Shown: positions 21,869 to 33,292 of the stretch, in pieces
Numbering within the stretch: the stretch's first letter is position 1
How the letters are laid out: each line of letters starts with the position of its first letter
From: Trogon surrucura
Lineage: Eukaryota; Chordata; Aves; Trogoniformes; Trogonidae
Direction of reading: 5' to 3'
Assembly: GCA_020746105.1 (NCBI GenBank)
Contig: CM036617.1
Coordinates: 170,900,412 to 170,964,411, forward strand
DNA: 64,000 nucleotides
Position numbers and translations under genes: made by a program
The notes under the pieces: generated by a model
The model's database searches: none
What the model saw: only the letters and a program-made list of their open reading frames with translations
Told to the model about the DNA's origin: nothing

Positions 21869-24149
21869 TGTTTTGGTTTTTTTTTTTAATTTTCTCATTT
21901 TTTTTAATGTATAATGTAATTAGCGTATTCATTGATTTTCAAAGGGCAGAATTTCCTGTCATTACTCTGCACATCAGTCTCGCTTTAAAATTTGTCTTAT
22001 GTTTTGCCCTTACAAAGCTAAGACAGCGGAAGGCAGACTGTGTGCAGACTGACACTGCCGCTGGGTCTGACCATCTGAAACACTAGTTTTAAGTGAATTA
22101 TCTTGCTTGTGTCAGCCAAGACACTGCACACTCTCACTACCAAAACTTTGCTACAAAAATTATTTCCATCTTCCTGCCCTCCCATCTTTCCCTAGCTGCT
22201 TCTCGCTGTCTAGTTCTTCACTTTCTGTTCTGTCTTCTCTAGCCCCTGTAAACTATAAGCCCAGGCTTTATAGATAAGTTCATGTTTGTTTTCTGTAAAA
22301 GCCTCCCACAACCAGGTGCAGAGCCACTATTGGAACACGGCTTACAGACAAACCATGACAATCCAAAAAATAGTTCCTGAGCAGTCTCACCTGTAGGACA
22401 CCAACCAGTGGACTTTTATCTCCTGAAGCCACCTCCCAGCTTTGGACCATGATGGACCTTCTGAGCTTCATCAGCCCAGAAATAAACAGCTCCATACATC
22501 CATGTGCCATAATTAAGTGAGATTTACAGGTTTATGAGCAGAAACTGTAGCCGCGGCAAGAGCTGACTAAGATACGTTAAATCTCAGAGAAAGCACTTCA
22601 TTAATGCAATATTCTCGAGCATTTATCAATGGAGATAAAGACAGTTCTGGAACATAAGGATAGAGGATGGGAGAGCTATTTTCTCAGTCTCCCGGTGAAC
22701 GGACATACCCATGGCAAAGCAAGCATCCTAAGAAAGCATCGTTCTTAAGAATGGAGTTACATTAATAAATCCTTTGGCAAAATCCAGTTCTTCTCTGTCT
22801 ATTAAAGCATGCCTGAATCACAGTTTCTGTTGGCATGAGTATTTTAGCAGGGCCTATACAAGACAGATTTTTGTGTCAGGTTAGTTCCACTGCCTCCTTG
22901 TACTTCTCTGACAGATGTTGAAAGCAGGCTTTTTATAACTTGCAGTAACAGCACAAAGGATTTTGCTTCTCTGCATGTTTTTGATAGGGATGTGTCTCCT
23001 GTAATCCTGGCTGACACAGCGACATGGACTTGCCCTTGTAAAACAGATGAAGTATGAATTGGGTCACTTGCTAAGAAAAAAAATCAAAACATGTTTTATT
23101 GGTTACAATGACATTTTTGCTCTATTGAGGATATCAGAATACTTGTCTGAAATAAGCTTTGGTGCAAATTCCTCGGTATTTGTTAAATTAAACTACAATA
23201 AGCTCCTTGATTTAGAAAGTGGATATGCAGCTCAGGCTAGTTTGAGAAGTGACAAGTAGGTTAAATTGAGAGTGCTGTAATATTTGACACTTTCGGGAAA
23301 TGCTTAGCAAGTTAATTGCTCCAATTTAAAACTTCTTCATGTGGTTCATTTGCATTTGGCTTTTGGGACTGCGTTTGATCAAAAAGCAAAGTAAGATGTT
23401 TGCAAGTACTAACTGAACAAGTGATCTTGAGCTAGGGTAGCTAGATGCAAGTGCAGCTGTGGGACTGAGGGTGGGAAGAAAAGCAGTGAAGGCATCAGTA
23501 AGACAAGAGCGTGAATGATTTTATTAATGTTAACACATAAATTGCTTGTATTCTTTGGGGGTTTTTCCCATCCCTGCTTCTCAGATATTGACGCTTACGT
23601 CCTATGATTCAGTAGAAACTGCACAAAATGGTCTAAAGGAATTTCACATAATGAGATCGTGCACACAGCCCTGGTGGCCTAAATCATGCAGTTCTTACTG
23701 ATCTCTAAGCACAGCTATATTGTCTTCATTTAATGGATGGAAGAGGACGGGGGAAGAGGGACACATTTCAAGTATAAAACTTTGACTTGACATCAGGCCC
23801 CCTAAAATAATTAGCGTAAACTATGGAAATAACTAACACGACTTTGGTCCAAGTGAATGTCAAGACACAGCAGCCGTAGGCATTTGTTCAGAAGCCCTGC
23901 TCCAGCCAGGCACGCACTCAGGAAGCAGCCAGGCTCCCCACTGCCTTTCCAAACCCTGTTCAGGGCAGTGTTGACATTTTAACGAAATAATTTGCTGCTG
24001 CCATGCTGGCGAGGAAAGGCAGCTCTTTCAGAAGGCGCCACTGGCTGAACTTCTGCACCAACTGCGAGGGGAACTCACAGCGCCCTGACGCCGTTTACGC
24101 CTTCATCGCCTTCCAAGCCAACCTGCCAGTCTCACCTCTCTGTCCCCGC
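21869..24149. other. Intergenic region FGD6-NR2C1
   Basis: About 2.3 kb with no recognisable gene, RNA or repeat. GC content rises over the last 300 bp toward the CpG island. Confidence 0.75.
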
Positions 24150-24532
24150 CACGCACCCCAAGGCCAAAGGCAAACGCTTCGCGCCCGTCACGCTGACGGC
24201 TGACAGGTCTCCCCGTCTCCTCGCAGAGGCTCGAGTTCTCCCCTCCATGGCCCCGCTAGTGCCGGCGGGGGCCATCAGACCCGCTCGGGGCAGAGCCGCG
24301 TTTCCCCACCTCCCAGGGAGCTTCGCCTCCGAGCCCGGCCGCTGTCGCCTCCCCGCGGCTCCTCGAGGACAAAGGACCGCGCGCGCCGCCGCCGTTAAGG
24401 GCCGCCGGAAAAGCGCGGCCGGTGAGGCGGGGGCGGCGGCGGCATCCTCGCGCCCGGCCCTGCCCCACCCCGCCCCGCGCGGACCTCTCCCCGGCGGGGC
24501 CCCCTCCCTCCCGCACAGGCGGCCCGGCGCAA

Positions 24533-24543
24533 GCGCAGGCGCA
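24533..24543. promoter_or_regulatory. NRF1-like site
   Basis: GCGCAGGCGCA closely matches the NRF1 consensus (GCGCATGCGC type) and lies about 140 bp before the predicted exon 1 donor. This is typical of CpG-island promoters of broadly expressed genes. Confidence 0.55.
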
Positions 24544-24579
24544 GCCGCCGCGGCGGGGAGGGGCGGGGCGGCGCCGAGC

Positions 24580-24681
24580 GGAGCCGAGCCGAGGGGGCGG
24601 GGTCGCGAACTCTGACCTCCGGGAACGGGAGCCGCCGCCGCCGACAAATAAACCTGCCGGAGAGGCCGCCGGGCCCGCCAG
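24580..24681 (+). other. NR2C1: NR2C1 noncoding exon 1 (predicted)
   Basis: The 3' limit is set by a strong donor GCCAG|gtgagc at 24681/24682. The 5' limit is approximate because CpG-island promoters start at several points. The exon would carry only 5'UTR, since the initiator codon is in exon 2 at 45611. A minus-strand AGGTCA half-site (TGACCT, 24613-24618) lies inside it. The assignment rests on position and the donor and would need transcript data. Confidence 0.55.
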
Positions 24682-25202
24682 GTGAGCGATTACCCCGGTG
24701 GCGGCCGCGGCCCGACGGTGGCGGCCCTTGCCGCGCGCTAACGGTGCGGGCCCCGCGCGGCTGCCGGCCCGCCGCCCCCTCGGAGCGTAGCGCGGGGCGC
24801 CGCCCGTCCCGCCTCAGGCCTCGGCGCGTCCCGCGGGCGGCTCCGCGCCCCCCGACCTTTCACCTACAGGAACCGCTTGCGCCTCCCGCCGCCCCGCATC
24901 CGGGCGGCGCCGGCTGCCGCTTCCCGCCGCGGGCGGGCTCCGGCCCCTCCTGCTCGGGGAGAGGCAGCCGCGGGGGGGAGGCGGCGGCGGCGCCGGGCGA
25001 TGCCACCCTCGTGTTGGGCTCCAGCCAGCCCCCCCCGCCCGGGCCCCGCGCAGCCATTTTGTGCGGGGCGCCGCTCTGCGGCCCCGGTGGCCGCGGCGCA
25101 GGGCGAGCCCGGGTGCTGGGTCCCCTCCCCCTCCCCGCCTTGTGTCGCCGCAGCCCCGCGGAGCCCCCCGGGGAGGGAAGAGGCGAGGGCAGCCGCGGGG
25201 GT

Positions 25203-25243
25203 GGGCCTGGGGGGGGGGGAGGACGGGGCCGGGACCCGCGGTG
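25203..25243 (+). other. G-rich tract, G-quadruplex potential
   Basis: At least four G runs of three or more, including one run of about ten, lie on the + (transcribed) side of the CpG island just after exon 1. Such tracts can fold as G-quadruplexes. This is inferred from base composition only. Confidence 0.45.
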
Positions 25244-25274
25244 GAACTTGGCCGCGGCGCGTCTCTCTGTCTGT

Positions 25275-25302
25275 CCCTCCCTCCCTGCCTCCCTCCCTCC
25301 CT
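25275..25302 (-). other. CCCT repeat tract, minus-strand G-quadruplex potential
   Basis: Repeated CCCT/CCTT-type units on the + strand give GGGA repeats on the minus strand, enough for a quadruplex there and an i-motif on the + strand. It lies within the downstream half of the CpG island. Confidence 0.45.
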
Positions 25303-26818
25303 CTCTGCCCGCGGGCTCAGCCCCGCCGGCGGGAGGGGATGGCCGTGCTGCCTCCCTCCTTCCCCACCCCCCTCACCCTCCCCCAGGCACCTTGTGCCTG
25401 CTGGCTCCATCACCCGCCGGTTCGCTTTTCTCAGATACCTGCCCACTGCTTGGGCTTGTTTGTGTTAAGGTGGTGTGTCCTGTGTTAACGCCCCGTATGA
25501 TTTTAGCTGGGACAGGTGACTCTGTCGCTGTTCCTTATTTTGCTTCGGCGTTTGTGGATTCTTTCTTTCCTCGGTACTGCGATGTATTGTCTTCAGTGTA
25601 AAAAGCCCCAGGGTGAACTTACATGTGTGTATTGTGGAGAGGAGAGAGGAGATGGCATGTGCTGTGTGATTAAAATTATGCAACAAGGAGGAGGAAAAAA
25701 GTCTTTTGATACTGGTTTTGCCACAAGACAAGTGCGCGGAGATGATTCTTGAAAAACTGAGTTGGGTATTTTTCATATGTGAAATATTTAATCTGAAGCT
25801 ACTGGTATCAGCCATCAGCAAGGGTGAGCTGGGGAAAGTGATGTAGTAAGAAGAGCTACATCCATGCCTATTATAGCAAAATAAGATGACAAAAAAATCA
25901 AGTAGTTTTCTGTAGGACAGCTTCCTGGGTTTGGAATCGGCAAATAAGTGGCAGGGGGAGGCAAAGCATCACATTACTGTGCTGGATGAGGCAGTGTTTA
26001 CGTGGTGACTCTTTCTTCTTACACTTTGTAATTTTGGATGGCTTTTTCTGTAACAGCATTTCCACCTGAAAGTAATTCTGTAAATTTTCTGCCTCCACCC
26101 CTTTTTAGTCCATGGTAGTGGGTTGTGACATGAGATGTCTAACAGAGCATTTAGGCCCGTAGCTTACTCCTTGCTGTACAACTTAGCTCTGGTACACTTG
26201 TTTGAAGCAAGTCTTTAGGTCTGTGAGATGTTTGAGTGCTTTTGTGTGTGGCTCTTTCTCCAGAGACATTGCAGACCCTCTCTTGTCGCAGGACTGATTG
26301 GTGTGGGGTTTTTTTCATGCGGTGGTGGTCAGGTGTGTATGTGTACATGTGCATGGTAATGTAAGGAACATAACTGACATCACCCTGTGGGGTGTACAGT
26401 CCTCAACTGCTTGAGCAGTTCATGCAGGCTGTTCCAGCTGAATCATTGGATGCCACTTGCAAAGTCTGTTGCGTTCTGCAGCAACAGAGCATGATGCTTA
26501 TTACAAAAAGAGAGCTCGCAGTAGATCTATTAACTAGCTTTAAGTTTTCCGCTCAATTCTGGTTAATATTGCTGCGTTTCTTGCTGGTTATGTTTCCTTG
26601 TGAAATGTTGTCTTGAAAGGAACAAATTTGGTAGGAATCCTGATATCTTAAGAATAGCCATAGCCCAGGCTGGATCATGGAATGGGAGGGGAGATTGGGG
26701 TTTGTTTTATTTTTTTTTAAAAGCATACAGTTTTTTTTTTTTCTGGTCCAGTTTCATAGCCTTTGAAGACAAAGCCCCAAGCAACATGTGTAACTCTGAA
26801 GCTGACTTTCCTGTAGGG

Positions 26819-26860
26819 GAAAAGGGGTTGGACCAGATGACCTCCAGAAGTACCTTTCAG
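26819..26860 (+). mobile_element. CR1 3' fragment (relic)
   Basis: GGGGTTGGACCAGATGACCT, followed by CCAGAAGTACCTTTCAG, corresponds to the conserved sense-strand sequence near CR1 3' ends. Only about 40 bp are recognisable. Confidence 0.6.
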
Positions 26861-29800
26861 CATGAATTATTTCATGATTGTATTCTGGAACCAAACCAAA
26901 CAAACTGATACTGTTGCACGCAGTTAAATAGTTCACAATATAATTACAAAATGCTTGAAGCTGACGTGCTAGTCTAGTGAAAACTGACTTTCATCTGTAA
27001 TGTGAAATCTAAATTTTTACACTGGTAAGATTACTTTGCTTGTTTCCGATGCTGATAATCATATCATGTCCTCATTGTATTACGCAGTTAAAATTTGTGC
27101 AGACGGAGAGATTGCTTGAGTTTCCTTACAGTCTGTGAAGGAAAGCAGTCTCCCTAAAGAAAGTAACCTGTGGGTAATGTCAGTGTAAAAAAAATAAATT
27201 AAAAAAAAGCCCCTATCACCCCTTGCTTGAAGTAAGGAGCTTAATTGTGTATGAGGTGTCAAAACTTTAACTTGAACATGCTTGTTCTGCTGACAGACAA
27301 AGAGTGGATCTCCGCTGGCTGTGCTGTGGCTGGCAGAGGGTACATGTGCCTTTCCTGCTTCAGCAGTTGTCCTGGCTTAAGCAGGTTTAATAGTAAGCTT
27401 TGCTAACCTGAGTTATTTTAGTTGATACAGGTTGAGGAGCTCTCGTGCGAGTGCGTGCTTTCCCAGACCCGTGGGGGCATTAACATCCCCTGTGAGGAGG
27501 TGGGAAGCAGCTGGAGTGGGTGCGGGGGCCGCAGGCTCTGGCTGGCACAGCTGTCTGCCGATGCCTTTGTCACACACAGACTACAGCACGCAACCCAACA
27601 GTGACGGTTAGGGAAAACTAAATAATACATAAGTTACTTTCTGGTAAACTTCTTCACATTTTTTTTCCTTCAGTTCTATTTCAAGCTGCTTTTAGCGTTT
27701 TAAACTTGTGCCTGTACATTATCAGCATAAGGTAAGCTGCTGAGAAGCAATTTCATCAGTGTGAGAATGATGGATAAAACTGCAAAGGTAAAGTTAATCA
27801 GATTCTTACTCTTGTGTATGCAGACTTGTCCATATTCTTACCCTTTAGTCAGCAGGTTTTGATTCCAAAGATTACTGCGTTAAATAGTACTGACCAAACT
27901 CTTAGAGCAATAAAGGAGATTTTTCTGAAGAGTCAAACTGTTAATTTCCAATTCTCAGAGACTGGAATTTTGCTTGTGCTTCCAGAACAAGTCCCATGTA
28001 TCTTATGATGCAGTACTACAGCTTTTGCAAGGAAGTATATTCTTTTCTGGATCAATATTTATTTTGTTGATTTGGCCAGGGTTTCTCTGAAAGGCTGTTC
28101 AATTTTGTTTGACTTGCATTACTTTTGTTCAACTTCATAGTAAGACAAGCTGGACTCAGCTAATTATTTGACTTTGTAGGAAGTTAAACCAGAAACTTGG
28201 AAAATGTAAACCACCAAAAACTAAAGCCAAACCTTCTGCTATTGTCATATTAGCTATAATTAATAGTTATTTTGTTCCAAATAAATTGAGGTTGCTGGTT
28301 TTACCTTAGCAGTAACTTTGTGGTGTGAAAACTGCCCAATTTGTTTTGATAATGTGTTTCCTTTGAAGTATTAGTAGGATGGTGTAAGTGTCAACATGAC
28401 TAATGCTTTCACTCTTGACTGACTTAATCTGAGTAATTTTTTTCCAGAGTGCTTTACATACATGTTCATAGGAATTTAAAAAAAAAAAAAGAGAAAAACG
28501 CACTTTCCAACAAAATCTAATCTCATGGAGTTAATAAAGCATAACGCCCCCACCAAAACCCAAAAAGAACAAAACAGAGAAGTAGGTGGATGATGGTATT
28601 TATAAAGGGATATTTTTATCTGAAATGTTGCCAACACTGATCTACTGGAAGGATGTGTGTGAAACACCCTTTTGTTTTTTGTTTTTTTTTTTTTTCTGAA
28701 GGAATTTTGTGTGGATATGAACATGTGCAAGTTGAAAGGGGAGAATTCTTGGTGGTATTGTTCAAAAGGCGTCCAAGTCCTTACCACAGTGTACCGTTGT
28801 GTATCAGCTCCCTTGTCTGTGGTTCAGTCAATACTCCAAGCAGTCATCTCGCACCACACCAATGTGTGGAATTTGGTGTTGTACGTAAGCTGGTGTAACA
28901 ATATGGGCTTTTTCAAGAAGAAACACCCATGTTTCCGTTTCTACCTGTTTTTCTGGTGTTGCACGTAGCAATTGATAGCTGCAAGGTCAATAAATTCACA
29001 AGATGAGCTTACCTTACAGCTACACAACCATGAAGTCAGATGCAGATGGTGACAGAGCTGTGAGCTGGCAGTGTAGCTACCTGGGGCTACCTCTTTGTGA
29101 AACGCTGTAATTATACCATAGCGGATGTAATGCCTCAGTGTGTTCAGAACGAAGGGTTCGCTCTCACTACGCTGCGCTAGTGTAATCTTTGTGTGCTGGG
29201 TAGGAGAACAGACCTGACTGGGGAAGGGAGAAGTCTTCAGTCAGATGAACTTCCTGATCTGGTTCATTGCGCAGCTTCAGCTCCGGCTCAGGGAACCAGC
29301 TTGGGGTTTTTTCTTCCCATACTAACACAGAATTTTGCAAGCTCCAGGAACCGATGCAGGTTGTGGGTGACATTGTAAAAAGCAGCTTGACCTGATTAAA
29401 TGGATGTCTCCTCACCTAGCTCTGGCTGGTAGCCAGTGTTCATGTGAGTGGGCTCAGCTCGCAGACAGCCCCCTGGCCTTTCCTCCTCCTTCTTTTCCCC
29501 TCGCTGTTTGTGGGGCTGCTGAGCTGAATCAGCTCTGTCACTGTTCAGGCAGGTTCTAGCAGTGGCGTCATAAAAGCGACAGGAGCTCAGGGCTAAAAGT
29601 GAGACTGTTCCTTCAGTGACCCAACTGTAAGAATGACTTGGCGATATCCTAAAAATTTATCGTAGTAATTCTGTTTTCTCACCTCTTCTCTCACTGTAGC
29701 ACTAACTTGTATGAAAAAGCAGTGAGAGCAATGATTCTAAATTAATTGTATAGGCACGCCTGCGAACACCTCTCCTCTGTTGCCGTGTGCCTTTTAATCA

Positions 29801-32710
29801 TTCCCTTATGCTTTTACAAGCATCTCATCTTCCCTTACTTGCCTGCAGGTTTAGCTGCTTTGGTTTCTTGTCTCTACGTCTCACATGTGTGTTCTCTGAA
29901 TCTTAATGTCATACAAATTTAGTAAAGAGTATCTGAGTGCCAAGAGTCACATAAATATCCTTTAGTTCATTGATAAAGAGAATGTTACCCCTTTAAGTCT
30001 GCCAACAGTTCTACCATCCTGAGCAATATGGCTTATAGAATGATAAACCAGGAATAGCTCACTCAGCTTGCTGTGTTCATTGAGCTTTTTTTGTATGAAG
30101 CCTTGAGCAAAGTAGTGTCATTTGATTCACAAATATGTTTGGATTCTTTGACTCAATCTATTATCTATAAAACATTACAGAAAATATAAAGAAATCTTAG
30201 TGCTTAAAACAAACAACAGAACCCCTTCATACTGGCACTGTTAATCATAGAGGCATTGTTAAATACTTTCTATTTTATGTGTAGGTATTTATTAAACAAG
30301 CTTGGCACAGGTTGTACTGAATTCTTAGTAAGTGAGTGATGAGTTTGAGAATGGAAATGAGGACTAGTTTCTGTTTTAAGAGCAGCTATAAGCCCAGTGT
30401 GATGACCTGAACTAAAATAGCATATCCTTAGTTCATTTCTTGAGAACCGTTGAAATAACTTAGTGTTGAAATCTAGAGAGATTAAGACAGCTTCTGTGAA
30501 GAGGGAATACTTTTTCAGCTAGTTTTTCCTTACATGAACCTTTTGAGCCTTTATAAAAAGTCATGTTGATCTTCCTGTGTTTGTCTTTACTGTGATAGAA
30601 CAGGAAGTTCAGAGAAAGTAAAGTAACTTTGGCTGTTGTAGTTAATGTGCCCATACCTCAAAAGTATTTAGAAAGTTCTTATGTAATGTGTGTATCATCT
30701 ACTACAGGTGGATTTAATCTAGGAAAGACCCCTGTATTAACACACATTCCATACCTGTACACAGTCATTACCAGAATCATGCATTCCGTACCTACAGTGT
30801 CAAACTGGATTGACAGTCCCAGCAGGGTAGGTTAAACTACTCAACTTCTACAAGCATCTTTTTTGCATCAGTAAAAGTACACTGACCAGGGTTGTGACTT
30901 TTTTTTAAAAGTAAACTGAAGATCTCCAAGGCAGAAAGAATTTTTTATGTTGTATCGTCATACTGACGCAGCTTGTTCTTACTCATTTAAAGGGTGTTGA
31001 ATCAGAATCAAGGTACTTGGTTGTGGGGCAGCTATACCAACAGGGCAGTGTCGCAGAACAAGAAATGTTGCCATCTGTATCAAAGGGAGAGTCCAAATAT
31101 AAAAAAAAAGTTCTTTCTGCTACTGCTTTTAAAGTCCTTGGTATAATATTTTGAAATATTATTAGTAGGAATTTCCTACTAGGACAATTAAAGTTGTATA
31201 ACTTCTGTCTCTGGAGAAGAGTGTGAGTTAAACATTGATGTCTTCTGGGTATAACTATTCTAGAGGAAAGATTAGCGCTTCTCATTACCAACCCTCAAAT
31301 CTGCTGGTGATTCTCATGGGAATGTTTCCTAACCCATTTCAGCTGAAGCCAAAAACTATTTAAAAAGTAAGTTTTTTCTTAAGAAGTTATTTTGACTCAA
31401 AGATTGAAAAGATCTACACATAAATACTGAAGTAGAGTAGTTGAATTACTGCAAGCAGAGAGAAGTTCTGCATTGACTCAGTGGCTCATAAGGTGCTTAT
31501 CTAAAGTAGCAGTGGATAACGATTGACAATGATGCCAGGTTCAACGCCAATGAGTTTGAGCCAATGCTGATGACAGTGATGTATTTAAAAATAATTCAGA
31601 CTGCTCCTGCCAAGGAGGCTCACTAATTCATTTACTGAAGGCATAAACTAACGACGATATTTACATAGAATTTACGTACAAAAAGAGGTTCTGGTTGCAT
31701 TTTGTTTGAGTTGGAAGATTGAAGAGCGATGCAATAAATGCATTGTTAGTAATAGTCTAATGCCTGTCTTCTGTCAAAACACCTACTTTTTAGATGTTAC
31801 TGCTAATAAATTGCGTTGCGGCGTTGAGGTTTTGAAAAGGAAAGAGATGAATATATAATTCTGTCTCTCCATGAGTTGGTTTCTTTTTCCATGAGTTTTG
31901 AAAGAGCCTCCTTTTATTTTTTCATTTAGTGACGTGGGAAGTAATACTGTCAAGCACTCAAGAAGTAACTGAAAACAAATGCAGTGATTCTACTTGTGAA
32001 GCAGGTCTAGACGGTATAAATACAAATTCTAATATTTGTGTTACTCTGTACCTAGAGTGATAGAAAAGGAGCCTTAATGCATTGGGTATCTTGCAAGAAG
32101 TGTGGGGTTCTTTTACCTGACACTGGAAATTCATCACTAATGACAAAATACATGAATGGGTCATCACGGACTGAGGGAATACAAGAGTAAGAAAATAGAA
32201 TATATTGGATAGTTGGACTTAATCATGTTGACAGTCTCAATGTTGCCAGTTTGGACATCGTCAGCAATGCATCTCCAAGACAAATTGAAGGCAGGCTACA
32301 CATTTGTTTTGTAGAGTTTCAGAAAGAGTGTTTTCAGTCTTAGTGGCAGATCTGAAAAAAGTTGTAGAAGGAAATAAAAGCTTAAGCAGTGAACAGTATT
32401 ATTAGCTAAATGGGACAAAGCATTTCTTAGCACTTCATTTTTCAGAACCTTCGTGGTTAAAGGCAGAGATCTCAAGCTTGATGTGAAAAAAGGACACCAG
32501 TAGAGCAATTAAGCAATAATTGCTATAAGCAGCTGTATACTTGTGAGTTAAAACAGTGAGTGAAGAAAATTATTTTTTTGCAAGAGTATTCCAAGTGATA
32601 CATGAATGAAGTGAAATTTAACTGGTCAGTGTTTGCAAACAACATAGTGCTTGATGTATTGGCAGGATCCTTAGTGCTCTTTCCCCCTCTTAGAATAATA
32701 ATATAACTGT

Positions 32711-33292
32711 GATCACAGAATCACAGAATATTAGAGGTTGGAAGGGACCTCAAAGATCATCTAGTCCAACCCCCCTGCCAGAGCAGGATCACCTACAGTA
32801 GATCGCACAGGAACGTGTCCAGGCAGGTTTTGAATGTCGCCAGAGAAGGAGACTCCACAACCATCCCGGGCAGCCTGTGCCAGTGCTCTGTCACCCTCAC
32901 AGTGAAAGAGTTTTTTCTGATATTTTTATGGAACCTCCTATGTTCCAGCTTGCACTGACTGCCCCTTGTCCTGTCAATGGACATCACTGAAAAGAGCCTG
33001 GCTCCATCCTCCTGACGCTCCCCCTTGACATATTTATAAACATTAATGAGGTCACCCCTTGGCCTCCTCTTCTCCAAGCCAAAGAGCCCCAGCTCCTTCA
33101 GCCTTTCCTCATAAGGGAGATGCTCCACTCCCTTCATCATATTTGTGGCTCTGCGCTGGACTCTCTCAAGCAGCTCCCTGTCCTTCTTGAACTGAGGGGC
33201 CCAGAACTGGACACAATATTCCAGATGTGGCCTCACCAGGGCAGAGTAGAGAAGCAGGAGGACCTCTCTTGACCTACTTGCTACTCCCCTTC
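32711..33292 (-). mobile_element. CR1 LINE, 3' part (C-terminus of ORF2 and 3' tail)
   Basis: Read on the minus strand, this is the last part of CR1 ORF2, with [20 protein letters not shown] near its start. The frame is open to a stop at 32793. A short 3'UTR then ends in two (ATTCTGTG)-type units at 32711-32727. The C-terminal thumb and connection region of the reverse transcriptase is intact in frame. The segment is contiguous with 34463-35800 once the inserted LTR (33293-34462) is disregarded. Confidence 0.93.

Larger units (their letters stand above)
24150..25420. promoter_or_regulatory. NR2C1: CpG-island promoter of NR2C1
   Basis: About 1.3 kb of extremely GC- and CpG-rich sequence stands out sharply from the AT-rich surroundings. 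It contains an ETS core CCGGAA (24405-24410), an NRF1-like GCGCAGGCGCA (24533-24543), GC boxes GGGGCGGGGC (24560-24569) and GGGGGCGGGG (24593-24602), and no convincing TATA box. Its position just upstream of NR2C1 and downstream of the FGD6 poly(A) site assigns it to NR2C1. Long open frames on both strands here reflect the scarcity of AT-rich stop codons. Confidence 0.85.

Noticed and set aside
24150..24681. Bidirectional promoter with a divergent minus-strand gene
   Set aside because: The DNA to the left is gene-free until the FGD6 3' end, and no minus-strand exon with splice sites was recognised.
24132..25601. Long open frames (up to 285 codons) on both strands in the GC-rich region
   Set aside because: They overlap each other in many frames, are proline/alanine/arginine-rich as expected from CpG-island composition, and match no family. 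Stop codons are simply rare there.
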